This document shows positions 53,946 to 62,827 of a DNA stretch of 64,000 nucleotides, piece after piece. Where the stretch lies: positions 310,001 through 374,000 of the forward strand of contig NZ_JALPNU010000003.1 in assembly GCF_030851345.1 (NCBI RefSeq), in the 5' to 3' direction. The notes under the pieces were generated by a model, which was not told the DNA's origin, searched no databases, and saw only the letters and a list, made by a program, of their open reading frames with translations. The position numbers were made by a program, and so were the translations under genes. Source of the stretch: Marinifilum sp. D714. Its GTDB lineage: Bacteria; Bacteroidota; Bacteroidia; Bacteroidales; Marinifilaceae. Position 1 is the stretch's first letter, and every line of letters begins with the position of its first letter.

Positions 53946-54889
53946 TGTTCTGTAAAATTTGTTTTAACCACTTCCTTATTCTCTTTATTTAGCATTTGCC
54001 TGGGTATGCAATCCTTAATGGTAGCAATCACCGCGTTCAAAAGATTCTTTCGCACCTCGCTTTTCAGTTGAATCAAACTGATTTCCCTTACCTTATCATG
54101 TCCTTTGATCTCTTTGAGCAAGTCCTCCTGGTCGGATGGAATCATTAATGTTGCCAACTCAGGAACAAAAGTAATTCCTCCTTTGTATTCCACGATTCTT
54201 CGTAAGGCATCAATATTATTGCTTTCGTAAACCAGTTCATTTTCCTCTTTTCTGTTTAAAGAACAGATGTTGGTTACCTGATCCATAAAACAATTTCCTT
54301 CCTTAAGCATCCAAATGCTATCATGATCTAACTCATCAATACCGATTTCATCTATAGCAAACAAATCATGCTTATCGGAGACATACAAATAGAACTTTTC
54401 ATAGAAAATCGGGCAAACTTCCAAATTGCTCTTCAATTGAATTGGAGTAGAAATGATTCCCCCATGCAAACTACCATCCTTCACTCCTTGTAAAACTTCC
54501 TCGGTTATCATTTCCTTAACGGTGAGCTTCAATTTCGGATATCGCTGATTAAGCTCATCCACAAACAAAGGCACTAAATATGGCGAAAGGGTTGGAATGA
54601 TTCCCAAGCAAAGCTCTCCTTGAATGTCTTCGGATAAATTCACGGCAAAATCTTCCAGGTGCTTCGATTCTGTAATCAACAATTGCGCTTTCTCCAAAAA
54701 AAGATTCCCATTTGTAGTGGGTTCCACCTGTTTCCTACTTCTATCGAAGAGTTTTATACCCAATTCTTCTTCCAGTGCTTGTATTTGCAGGCTAACAGCT
54801 GGTTGCGACACTCCCATAAACTTGGCCACCTTCCCATATCCGCCTAATTTTTGCAAAGCCAAAGCATATTCAAGCTGTTTTAAGGTCAT
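53942..54889 (-). CDS. oxyR: Hydrogen-peroxide sensing LysR regulator OxyR
   Basis: 315 residues. N-terminal winged HTH (TLKQLEYALALQKLGGYGKVAKFMGVSQPAVSLQIQALEEELGIKLFDRSRKQVEPT) and a LysR effector domain. The redox motif LKEGNCFMDQVTNIC holds Cys200 and Cys209 with eight residues between, matching the Cys199-Cys208 disulfide pair of E. coli OxyR. It should activate peroxide defence genes when oxidised. First gene of an operon with the ABM protein. Confidence 0.92.
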   Translation of the reverse strand: MTLKQLEYALALQKLGGYGKVAKFMGVSQPAVSLQIQALEEELGIKLFDRSRKQVEPTTNGNLFLEKAQLLITESKHLEDFAVNLSEDIQGELCLGIIPTLSPYLVPLFVDELNQRYPKLKLTVKEMITEEVLQGVKDGSLHGGIISTPIQLKSNLEVCPIFYEKFYLYVSDKHDLFAIDEIGIDELDHDSIWMLKEGNCFMDQVTNICSLNRKEENELVYESNNIDALRRIVEYKGGITFVPELATLMIPSDQEDLLKEIKGHDKVREISLIQLKSEVRKNLLNAVIATIKDCIPRQMLNKENKEVVKTNFTEQ

Positions 54890-55030
54890 ACGCTAATAAT
54901 TATTTTTAATTAAAAATCTAAATTTAATTAAATTATCTAATACCACGAAGCGATCATGGGCAATGCCCATAATTTCAGGTAAAATCCACTTTTATTAAAT
55001 GGCAAAAGATAAAAAAACACGAATTGTTTA

Positions 55031-55038
55031 TAACTTTG
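55031..55038 (+). promoter_or_regulatory. Possible -7 box (TAACTTTG) of the mtnN-luxS operon
   Basis: Matches TAnnTTTG and lies 73 bp before the mtnN start. No good -33 TTTG was found. No SAM or SAH riboswitch structure was recognised in the leader. Confidence 0.45.
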
Positions 55039-55111
55039 TGAGCTATGAATAAATCGAACAATAAAGGCACTAGAACTTTATTATTCAAACTTTGAACTTT
55101 ATACAGTATCC

Positions 55112-55810
55112 ATGAAAATAGGTATTATTGGGGCAATGGAAATTGAGGTTGTAAGACTTCGAGCACTATTGTCGGATAAAAATGAACAAAAAAAAGGTGG
55201 CTTTGTTTTCTATACCGGAAAGCTAAACGGAAATGATATTATTCTTTTACAATCGGGCATTGGAAAGGTAAATGCAGCTATTGGTGCAGCCATCATGATC
55301 GATAACTACTCCCCTGACTTTGTAATAAACACAGGTGCTGCCGGAGGATTTCCTGGCGATTTAAAAGTTGGCGACATTGTAATCTCGAAAGAATTGATTC
55401 ATCACGATATGGACTGTACAGTTTTTGGATACAAAACCGGTCAGGTTCCTGGGATGCCTGAGAGCTTTACTGCTGATGAAAAATTAATTGAATTGGCTGA
55501 TAAATGCATCCACAAATTGATTGATGTAAAAACCAAAACAGCAACAATTCTTACTGGCGATCAGTTTATGAATAATCCTGAAGCCACTAAAAAAATTAAA
55601 GATACCTTTCCATCGGCCGAAGCTGTTGAAATGGAAGGAGCCGCAATCGCTCAAACTTGCTTTCAATTTGAAATTCCTTTTGTAGTTATCCGATCAATTT
55701 CGGATATTGCAGGACAAGAGAATGCAATCGAGTATGAAGAGTTTGTTGAAACAGCTGCTGTAAACTCAGCAAATATGGTTGTTGAAATGACAAAAGAATT
55801 AGCAAAATAG
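55112..55810 (+). CDS. mtnN: 5'-methylthioadenosine/S-adenosylhomocysteine nucleosidase
   Basis: 232 residues. Family motifs IGIIGAMEIEV at the start, LLQSGIGKVNAA, FVINTGAAGGF, LTGDQFMNN and the catalytic region VEMEGAAIAQTCFQFEIPFVVIRSISDIA with the Asp of SDIA. It hydrolyses methylthioadenosine and S-adenosylhomocysteine to adenine plus the ribosyl product. luxS follows 15 bp later and takes S-ribosylhomocysteine, so both genes form the activated methyl cycle and AI-2 route. Confidence 0.95.
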   Translation: MKIGIIGAMEIEVVRLRALLSDKNEQKKGGFVFYTGKLNGNDIILLQSGIGKVNAAIGAAIMIDNYSPDFVINTGAAGGFPGDLKVGDIVISKELIHHDMDCTVFGYKTGQVPGMPESFTADEKLIELADKCIHKLIDVKTKTATILTGDQFMNNPEATKKIKDTFPSAEAVEMEGAAIAQTCFQFEIPFVVIRSISDIAGQENAIEYEEFVETAAVNSANMVVEMTKELAK

Positions 55811-55825
55811 TTTAAATCAAAGAAT

Positions 55826-56305
55826 ATGGAAAAGATAGATAGCTTTACGGTTGATCACAATAAATTGAAAAGAGGTATTTACGTATCAAGAAAAGATCGA
55901 TTTGGTGATGAAACCATTACAACATTCGATATCAGAACCAAATTAGCCAACCAGGAGCCTGCAATGGATATTCCTGCAATGCATACCATGGAACATCTGG
56001 GTGCAACCTTCTTAAGAAACAGCAAAGAGTGGGCCAACAAAACTGTTTACTTTGGCCCAATGGGATGTAGAACTGGATTTTACATTATTTTCCATGGTGA
56101 TCTAAAATCAGAAGATATTATCGATGTTACCAAAGAAATGTTCGATTTTATGGCTGATTTCGAAGGCGAGATTCCAGGAACCAACAAAATTGAATGTGGT
56201 AACTACGTTAGTCATGATCTAACAGTCGCAAAATGGGAATCGGATAAGTACAGAAAAGAGGTACTTTCTAATCTTACTGAAGAAAATTTGAATTATCCAC
56301 AATAA
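55826..56305 (+). CDS. luxS: S-ribosylhomocysteine lyase (AI-2 synthesis)
   Basis: 159 residues, full length. Metal ligands in HTMEH (HxxEH, about residues 53-57) and the catalytic Cys in GCRTGFY; opening VDHNKLKRGIYVSRKD is typical. Cleaves S-ribosylhomocysteine to homocysteine and DPD, the precursor of AI-2. Immediately downstream of mtnN and followed by a strong terminator, so a two-gene operon. Confidence 0.97.
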   Translation: MEKIDSFTVDHNKLKRGIYVSRKDRFGDETITTFDIRTKLANQEPAMDIPAMHTMEHLGATFLRNSKEWANKTVYFGPMGCRTGFYIIFHGDLKSEDIIDVTKEMFDFMADFEGEIPGTNKIECGNYVSHDLTVAKWESDKYRKEVLSNLTEENLNYPQ

Positions 56306-56324
56306 TTCAAACCATATAAAAAAG

Positions 56325-56357
56325 GTAAAGGTCATCATTCTTTGATGACCTTTTTTA
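56325..56357 (+). terminator. Terminator of the mtnN-luxS operon
   Basis: AAAGGTCATCA-TTCTT-TGATGACCTTT followed by T's; 11-bp stem. Confidence 0.92.
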
Positions 56358-56404
56358 TTTCCTAATTTTCATTAAATTTATGGAAACAGAAATTGCCCTA
56401 ACCT

Positions 56405-56854
56405 ATGAAAATTACTGGTTTTCGATTCTTTATTATTACCGCTTTAATACTACTTATTCCAATTTACAGCAATTGGAGATTGTTATTGGATGGTGATAAA
56501 ACTGAAGGAATCGTTATAAAAACCAGTAAAGACAATATGGGACAACTCTATTCAATTTACTCCATCATCCAATATGAAGTCAAAGGTAAAACCTACCAAT
56601 TAAAAGGATTGGAAAATGTTGAATATCCACTTGGAAAAAATTTTACCATACTATTTGATCCTGATAATCCCCATGACGCGATTCTATACAATTTCAAAGG
56701 CATTTACTTCAATCGTTCGACCTCCGTTGCCATTGTCATGTTCGTTTTATGGGTAGCTTTTTATTTAAGCTTTAGCCCTAAAAGTGATAAAAGAAGATCA
56801 CAAAGAGAAAAGTTCAAATCCAACGGAAAATTCTCTTCTCAACAATTAAACTAG
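56405..56854 (+). CDS. DUF3592-like membrane protein
   Basis: 149 residues. An N-terminal membrane helix (FRFFIITALILLIPIYSNW), a DUF3592-like beta domain (TEGIVIKTSKDNMGQLYSIYSIIQYEVKGKTYQLKGLENVEYPLGKNFTILFDPDNPHDAILYNF) and a second helix near residue 112 (STSVAIVMFVLWVAFYLSF). Function unknown. The terminator upstream separates it from luxS. Confidence 0.75.
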   Translation: MKITGFRFFIITALILLIPIYSNWRLLLDGDKTEGIVIKTSKDNMGQLYSIYSIIQYEVKGKTYQLKGLENVEYPLGKNFTILFDPDNPHDAILYNFKGIYFNRSTSVAIVMFVLWVAFYLSFSPKSDKRRSQREKFKSNGKFSSQQLN

Positions 56855-56914
56855 CCCCACTCTCTTCTTCAAATAACTAATTTTCAATCTTTTTAAGATT
56901 TGTTGACATTTAAA

Positions 56915-56930
56915 TGGCACGCATCTTGCA
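56915..56930 (+). promoter_or_regulatory. Sigma-54 (RpoN) type -24/-12 promoter of the DUF4251 gene
   Basis: TGGCACGCATCTTGCA contains TGGCAC at -24 and TTGCA at -12 with the required GG-N10-GC spacing. It lies 56 bp before the ATG at 56986, giving a 5' leader of about 45 nt. It is the only such match noticed in the window. Confidence 0.75.
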
Positions 56931-56985
56931 ATTGTGTGATCGACTGCAGTAAAATTATTTGGGTTAGAAATATTATTTTAAAGTT

Positions 56986-57576
56986 ATGAAGCGAAATACA
57001 TTAACATTAGTAGCAATTTTAATATTGGGAGCAATCTCATTTTCAAGTTTTGCCGAAGGCAAAGAATTAACCAAGCAAGAAAAGAAAGAACTTAGAAAAG
57101 AAAAGAGAGCAATTCGTAAAGCCGAAAGAGAAAGATATAATCAGGAAATGCATGACAAAGCATATCAAGCATTAAAGGATTTTAATTTTGTTCTAGAGGC
57201 CACAAGTTTACAAAACAAGAGAGGTAAAATGATTAATGTTTCTGATCATTTAAACTTTATTTCAGTTGAAAAAGACAAGGCTACTCTTCAATTGTCATTT
57301 AGAGGTTACGGCGGACCAAATGGATTAGGTGGAATTACATTAAATGGTAAAATCCGCAACGAGAAGTTCTCTACAGATAAACATGGTAACCAATATTTGG
57401 AGTTCAATGTAATGGGTGCTGCAATTCATGCTGAGGTAAGAATAAGTTTGAATGCTTCTGACAATTTTGCTGACGCCTCTGTTGATGCATCAACCAGAAG
57501 TAGTAAAATCCAATTTCGCGGAAGCCTGGTGCCAAAAGATGATACAAGAACTTACAAAAGTGGTTTCGACATATAG
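56986..57576 (+). CDS. DUF4251 secreted protein
   Basis: 196 residues. Signal peptide (KRNTLTLVAILILGAISFSSFA), then a very basic helix (KEERKKELRKEKRAIRKAERER-like) and a DUF4251 domain (ALKDFNFVLEATSLQNKRGKMINVSDHLNFISVEKDKATLQLSFRGYGGPNGLGGITLNGKI). The family is common in Bacteroidota and of unknown role. Its promoter looks sigma-54 dependent, which hints at induction under nutrient or envelope stress. Confidence 0.85.
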   Translation: MKRNTLTLVAILILGAISFSSFAEGKELTKQEKKELRKEKRAIRKAERERYNQEMHDKAYQALKDFNFVLEATSLQNKRGKMINVSDHLNFISVEKDKATLQLSFRGYGGPNGLGGITLNGKIRNEKFSTDKHGNQYLEFNVMGAAIHAEVRISLNASDNFADASVDASTRSSKIQFRGSLVPKDDTRTYKSGFDI

Positions 57577-57598
57577 TTACATACAACAGCACTATCTC

Positions 57599-57628
57599 AA
57601 CCGTTCTTCACAAAAGAGCGGTTTTTTT
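57599..57628 (+). terminator. Terminator of the DUF4251 gene
   Basis: AACCGTTCTT-CACAA-AAGAGCGGTT then TTTTTT; stem of 10 with G-T pairs. Confidence 0.9.
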
Positions 57629-57662
57629 GTGTACAAAAGTCGTTTAGCCCAATTTTCAATTC

Positions 57663-57670
57663 TATCTTTG
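57663..57670 (+). promoter_or_regulatory. Possible -7 box (TATCTTTG) of the U32 gene
   Basis: Matches TAnnTTTG and lies 24 bp upstream of the ATG at 57694, leaving a short leader. A -33 element is not clear. Confidence 0.5.
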
Positions 57671-57693
57671 CATGCAGAACAAAATTTTGAAGA

Positions 57694-59667
57694 ATGAGTA
57701 AACCTGAATTATTACTACCTGTTGGAAATCCTGAAATGTTTCATGCTGCTGTAAAAGGTGGAGCTGATGCCGTATACCTGGGATTGCGTCAATTTAATGC
57801 GCGTGGAAGAGCATCAAACTTTACAAGCTCACAATTGCTGGCACTGATAAAAATTGCAAGGAAGAACAACATAAAGGTTTACCTTACTTTAAACACGGTA
57901 ATTAAAAATGAAGAATTACCTGACTTGCTGGATACTTTAAATTTAATTCAGAAAACTGGAATTGATGCCATCATCATTCAAGATTGGGGTGTTTACTATT
58001 TGGTGAAGAAACATTTTCCCAAAATTACTATACATGCCAGTACACAAATGGCTCATCACAACTCTTTGGGAGCCATTTATTGCAAAGACAAAGATTTTGA
58101 AAGAGTTGTAATGGCAAGAGAACTGACTCTTCCTGAGTTAAAGGATATTCGTAAGAAATCTGATATTGAATTGGAGATATTCATGCATGGAGCTTTATGC
58201 TACTCCTTCTCTGGCATGTGTTTGTTCAGTAGTTTTCTAGGTGGAAGTGGTGCCAATAGAGGTTTATGCGCTCAACCGTGCCGAAGATTCTATGAAACAG
58301 GAAAAGAGAAAAGCTATGTCTTTAGTTTAAAAGACAATCAAGCTGTGGATGTATTGCCTGAACTTATGGAAATGGGTGTAGAATCTATTAAAGTTGAAGG
58401 TCGATTAAAACCAGCAGAGTTTGTATATAATGTATCTAGAGCTTATAGAAAGGTAATTGATAATAATGATTTAAAAACAGCTAAGGAAATTCTTGCCTAT
58501 GATATGGGACGAGAAAAGACAGGATATTTTCTTGCAGGAAATGTAAACAAAGCCATCACCGAGAACACCAATACCGGTATTTTAATTGGAACTGTTGAAA
58601 AAAGAAATAGAAACACCGTAATCTTCTCCTCTTCTCACGATATACAAGTAGGAAACAGAATCAGATTCAAGCAAAAGAATGGTGAACCACAAAAAGCTGT
58701 TAAGGTTAAAGAATTTAAAGAACTTGGTAAAGGGACTTATCAACTTGAAATCGGAAATGTTGTAGCTGAAAAAGGTGATCAGGTATATTTAGCTGGAATG
58801 ATGCAGGAGAAATTCTCAAATAAGTTCCGCGAGGAAGGTAAACCACTCAAGGCTAACATGCATAGAACTGATAAAGCCAAAATCCTTAACTCATTAGGAA
58901 AAAAGAATATTCCTCAAAAGGAACAAATCTACATTCGAATTGATTCATTGGCATGGTTGCGTAAGGTAAATTTAAATGAAGTCAACTATTTAATTCTTAA
59001 CCTAAAAAAAGCAGAATGGGAAGAGTTAAAGTGGGATGTTCCATTTCTTCAGAAAAATGCAAACAAACTAATCATTGAATTGCCAAAGTTTATTCAAGAG
59101 AAAGATTTAGGTTTCTATAAGCAGCTATGCAAAAAGGCCATGCGCAATGGATATCAAAACTTTATGCTGAGTCACCTTTCACAAAAACTATTGCTTCCAA
59201 ATAAAGCTCGTGTTTCATGCAACGAGAATGTTTATTTGTTTAACGATGCTGCAATAGCTCACTTGCGTGATGAAAGAATCAATCTGTTCTGTCATCCTCA
59301 GGAAAATGATCTGGAAAACCTGTTAAAAAGCAATGATCGTTTTGGAATTGTTCCTGTTTACTTCTACCCTCAATTGTTCTACTCTCGTATGCCAGTAAAA
59401 ACGGTAAATGATGAATTAATTGATGATATGCAGGGGGAATACAACAAGGAACTTCGTGATGGAATGACCATTGTTTATCCAAAACATCCGGTTACCTGGA
59501 TGCAACAAAAAAACAACCTTTACAAAGAAGGATTCAGAAGATTTTTGATTGACTTGAGCAATGAGAAAGTATCATCAAACACTTTTAAAAGACTGATGAA
59601 AAACTTTCAGCAATCGAAACAAGTACAGCCATCAACCAGCTTTAACCTGAAAAAAGGATTGAAATAA
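57694..59667 (+). CDS. U32 family protein, probable RNA hydroxylation factor (RlhA/TrhP-like)
   Basis: 657 residues, close to the 653 of E. coli RlhA (YdcP). Conserved U32 parts: KPELLLPVGNPEMFHAAVKGGADAVYLG at the start, STQMAHHNSLGA, and the Cys-rich MHGALCYSFSGMCLFSSFLGGSGANRGLCAQPCRRFYE, then SLKDNQAVDVLPELMEMGVESIKVEGRLK. The C-terminal half has a beta-barrel-like extension similar in length to RlhA. Despite the peptidase name, characterised members help hydroxylate rRNA or tRNA with an Fe-S centre at the four Cys. The RNA target is not determined here. Confidence 0.88.
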   Translation: MSKPELLLPVGNPEMFHAAVKGGADAVYLGLRQFNARGRASNFTSSQLLALIKIARKNNIKVYLTLNTVIKNEELPDLLDTLNLIQKTGIDAIIIQDWGVYYLVKKHFPKITIHASTQMAHHNSLGAIYCKDKDFERVVMARELTLPELKDIRKKSDIELEIFMHGALCYSFSGMCLFSSFLGGSGANRGLCAQPCRRFYETGKEKSYVFSLKDNQAVDVLPELMEMGVESIKVEGRLKPAEFVYNVSRAYRKVIDNNDLKTAKEILAYDMGREKTGYFLAGNVNKAITENTNTGILIGTVEKRNRNTVIFSSSHDIQVGNRIRFKQKNGEPQKAVKVKEFKELGKGTYQLEIGNVVAEKGDQVYLAGMMQEKFSNKFREEGKPLKANMHRTDKAKILNSLGKKNIPQKEQIYIRIDSLAWLRKVNLNEVNYLILNLKKAEWEELKWDVPFLQKNANKLIIELPKFIQEKDLGFYKQLCKKAMRNGYQNFMLSHLSQKLLLPNKARVSCNENVYLFNDAAIAHLRDERINLFCHPQENDLENLLKSNDRFGIVPVYFYPQLFYSRMPVKTVNDELIDDMQGEYNKELRDGMTIVYPKHPVTWMQQKNNLYKEGFRRFLIDLSNEKVSSNTFKRLMKNFQQSKQVQPSTSFNLKKGLK

Positions 59668-59875
59668 ACAATTAATAATTAGCAATGAGTAATTACGAAT
59701 TTTGCAAAAACTTTTAACATAGACCTAATATTTCTATTGCAATCGTAATTCGTAATTGCCAATTCGTAATTAAATAAAACATGTTGCTAAATGGGTAAAA
59801 ACCCTTAGTAAAGACAGAGTTTTTTTACTATTTTGGCGATCGAACAATTTTAATATTAACACTAAACCTAACAAA

Positions 59876-61990
59876 GTGAAAAAGACGTTCCTTTATTTAC
59901 TTGTAGCAGGTATGGCATTTACAGCCTGCGATGGAAAAAAAAGCGAGCAAAAGACTGACAATCCGTTTTTTGCTGAGTACAACACTCCATATCAAACTCC
60001 TCCGTTTGATTTAATTAAATTCGAACATTTCGAGCCTGCTTTCATGAAAGGCATGGAAGAAGGTCGTGCGGAAATTGAAGCAATTGCAAACAGCAAAGAA
60101 GCTCCAACTTTCGAAAATACAATTTTAGCATACGAAAAATCAGGTGCTTTATTGGATAAAGTAGGAAATGTATTCTACAACATTAAAGGATCGGAAAACA
60201 ACGATTCTATTGCTGCTTTGGCTAAAAGATTATCTCCAATTACAACCAAGTATTATGGTGATATCAGCTTAAACGAAAACTTATTCAAAAGAATTAAGGC
60301 AGTTTACGAACAAAAAGATCAATTGGAACTTTCTGTTGAAGAACAAACCATGCTAGATAAAATCTACAAAGGATTTGTTCGTGGTGGTGCTAACCTTCCA
60401 GCTGACAAGAAAGATCAATTGCGTAAGATTGATGAAGAACTTGCTTCATTAACTCTTCAATTTGGTGAAAATGTATTGAAAGAAACCAATAAATTTGAGT
60501 TGGTTATCGATAATGAAAAAGATCTTGCTGGTCTTCCTGCTGGTGTTGTTGCTGCTGCTGCTGAAGCTGCTAAAGCTGCTGGCAAAGAAGGCAAATGGTT
60601 ATTTACAACTCAAAAGCCAAGCATGCTTCCATTCCTTCAGTATGCTGATAATCGTGATCTTCGTAAGAAACTTTACATGGGATATGTAAACCGTGGTAAC
60701 AACAACAACGAGTACGATAACAAAGAGATTGCCAAAAAATTGGTAAACCTTCGTATTCAACGTGCAAAATTGTTTGGTTACAACAACTATGCTGAGTATG
60801 TGCTTGAGAAGAACATGGCTAAAACTCCAGAAAAAGCATTCGAATTGTTGAACAAACTTTGGAAAGCTGCTCTTCCTAACGCTAAAAAAGAAGTGAAGGA
60901 GATGCAAAAAATCATCAACAAAGAAGGTGGTAAATTTAAGCTAGCTTCTTGGGACTGGTGGTACTATGCTGATAAAGTAAAGAAAGCTAAATATGACCTT
61001 GACGAAGAAGAGTTGCGTCCATATTTCGAAATTAACAACGTTCGTGACGGTGCATTTGCTTTAGCTACAAAACTTTGGGGTATTAAATTCATTGAGAGAA
61101 ACGACATTGCTAAATTCAACCCTGAAAACAAGGTATTCGAATTACAAGAAGCTGATGGAACTCACATTGGTATTTTCTATTTAGATTATCACCCTCGTGC
61201 TTCTAAACGTAGTGGTGCTTGGATGAGCTCATTCCGTAAACAATCAGGTTTTGGTACTGATAAAGAAGTTACTCCAATCATCATGAACATTTGTAACTTC
61301 ACTAAACCTGTTGGTGATACTCCTGCATTGTTAACTCCAGATGAAGTTGAAACTCTATTCCACGAATTTGGTCATGCTCTTCACGGATTCTTCTCGAAGT
61401 GTAAATACAACTACCTATCAGGTACTTCTGTAGCTCGTGATTTTGTAGAGCTTCCTTCTCAGGTAATGGAAAACTGGTGCTTCGAACCAGAAATGTTAGC
61501 AATTTACGCGAAGCATTACAAAACTGGTGAAGTAATTCCTGCTGAATTGGTTAAAAAGATCCAAAACGCTGGTAAATTCAACCAAGGTTTTGCAACTGTT
61601 GAGTATTTGGCTGCTTCAATGTTAGATATGAAATATCATACTTTAACTGAGCCATTGACTGAAGATGTGATGACTTTTGAAAAGAATTATTTGGAAGGAT
61701 TAGGTTTGATTCCTGAAATCTATTCAAGATATCGTTCTACTTACTTCAAGCACATTTTTGCTGGTGGTTATTCAGCTGGCTACTACGCTTACATTTGGGC
61801 TGGTGTTCTTGATTCAGATGCTTTCCAGGCATTTAAAGAAACTAGCTTATTCGACAAGCAAACCGCTAAATTATTCCGCGACAATGTATTGTCTAAAGGT
61901 GGTACTGAAGATCCAATGGAATTGTACAAGCGATTCAGAGGTGCAGAGCCAAACGAAGATGCTCTTTTAATTAAGAGAGGTTTAAAATAA
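59876..61990 (+). CDS. M3 family lipoprotein metallopeptidase (peptidyl-dipeptidase Dcp type)
   Basis: 704 residues from a GTG start at 59876, needed for the lipoprotein signal (KKTFLYLLVAGMAFTAC). The zinc motif HEFGHALHG lies near residue 498 with the downstream Glu in the usual position (SQVMENWCFEPEM), plus the late YSAGYYAYIWAGVLDSDAF. Dcp-like enzymes remove dipeptides from the C-terminus of peptides; the lipobox places this one in the envelope. A highly alanine-rich helix (LPAGVVAAAAEAAKAAGKEG) is notable. A strong terminator follows. Confidence 0.93.
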   Translation: MKKTFLYLLVAGMAFTACDGKKSEQKTDNPFFAEYNTPYQTPPFDLIKFEHFEPAFMKGMEEGRAEIEAIANSKEAPTFENTILAYEKSGALLDKVGNVFYNIKGSENNDSIAALAKRLSPITTKYYGDISLNENLFKRIKAVYEQKDQLELSVEEQTMLDKIYKGFVRGGANLPADKKDQLRKIDEELASLTLQFGENVLKETNKFELVIDNEKDLAGLPAGVVAAAAEAAKAAGKEGKWLFTTQKPSMLPFLQYADNRDLRKKLYMGYVNRGNNNNEYDNKEIAKKLVNLRIQRAKLFGYNNYAEYVLEKNMAKTPEKAFELLNKLWKAALPNAKKEVKEMQKIINKEGGKFKLASWDWWYYADKVKKAKYDLDEEELRPYFEINNVRDGAFALATKLWGIKFIERNDIAKFNPENKVFELQEADGTHIGIFYLDYHPRASKRSGAWMSSFRKQSGFGTDKEVTPIIMNICNFTKPVGDTPALLTPDEVETLFHEFGHALHGFFSKCKYNYLSGTSVARDFVELPSQVMENWCFEPEMLAIYAKHYKTGEVIPAELVKKIQNAGKFNQGFATVEYLAASMLDMKYHTLTEPLTEDVMTFEKNYLEGLGLIPEIYSRYRSTYFKHIFAGGYSAGYYAYIWAGVLDSDAFQAFKETSLFDKQTAKLFRDNVLSKGGTEDPMELYKRFRGAEPNEDALLIKRGLK

Positions 61991-62016
61991 AAATCGCATT
62001 TAGCGATACTCAATAT

Positions 62017-62048
62017 AAAAACCGATTCACATTGTGAATCGGTTTTTT
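62017..62048 (+). terminator. Terminator of the M3 peptidase gene
   Basis: AAAACCGATTCAC-ATT-GTGAATCGGTTTT followed by T's; 13-bp perfect stem; also serves the converging TetR gene. Confidence 0.95.
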
Positions 62049-62081
62049 TGTTATTATTCATTACTCATTATTAATTTATAA

Positions 62082-62669
62082 TTACTCTTCGTATTCTGCT
62101 TTAGTGATATACATATTCAAAACTTTCTGCTGCATGGCATCAATCGGATATCCTTCTGGTTCCAATACAAAATTCATAGCAATACCATCCAACATGGAAG
62201 TCAAGAATTCCCTTTCCATTTCCGGATCAGCAGCTCCACTCTTATTGAAATATTCATTCAACACATCAAACTTCATACTTACAATTTCATCTAACTCTTG
62301 CTGATACAAAGGCAAAACTCCTGGTTGCCAACGTAAAGCGTAAAACAGCTTAAAGAATTTTAAATTCTTCTCTATAGAATCAAAATAATCGTTGATAAAG
62401 AACAACAATTCTACTTCCTGAAGATCTCCATCTTCATTTGGATCTAAACCGTCGTATAATATATGAACAGCTTCGTCCACTATGGTATGTAGCAAATCTT
62501 CCTTGGTTTCAAAATAAGAGAATAATTGATCTTCCGAAATCTTGGCAGCTTTTGCAATTTTTGCCCCTTTTGCAGCAAAATACCCCTCCTGCACAAAAAT
62601 CCCTAAGGCGGTATTTAGTATCTCCCTCCTTTTCTCAACATCTTGTGGTAATTTTTTTTTAGAAGCCAT
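62082..62669 (-). CDS. TetR family transcriptional regulator
   Basis: 195 residues from the ATG at 62669 (MASKKKLPQDVEKRREILNTAL); one four residues upstream is possible. The HTH reads REILNTALGIFVQEGYFAAKGAKIAKAAKISEDQLFSYFETKEDLLHTIVDEA. The C-terminal domain is a typical TetR ligand pocket of unknown specificity. The stop lies inside a dispersed AATTATTAATT repeat. The NrfD-like gene lies upstream on the same strand, so it may share the transcript. Confidence 0.9.
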   Translation of the reverse strand: MASKKKLPQDVEKRREILNTALGIFVQEGYFAAKGAKIAKAAKISEDQLFSYFETKEDLLHTIVDEAVHILYDGLDPNEDGDLQEVELLFFINDYFDSIEKNLKFFKLFYALRWQPGVLPLYQQELDEIVSMKFDVLNEYFNKSGAADPEMEREFLTSMLDGIAMNFVLEPEGYPIDAMQQKVLNMYITKAEYEE

Positions 62670-62827
62670 AACAACAATCATTTAGAAGATAAACATCGGT
62701 TTTTAACTAAGTTACGACAGAAATTTGCTTACTTCCAAAAAAAACAATGGATACATATAAATGCATCCATTGCCATTCACTTGATAAAACCATTCTGGTT
62801 TCCTAAAGCTTTATTTAAACACTAACC

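Noticed and set aside
55040-55111. SAM/SAH riboswitch before mtnN-luxS
   Set aside because: The leader is short and AT-rich and no conserved riboswitch stem could be drawn.
60495-60689. Leucine-rich frame inside the M3 peptidase gene
   Set aside because: Out-of-frame reading of the Ala-rich GCTGCTGCT stretch of the real gene.
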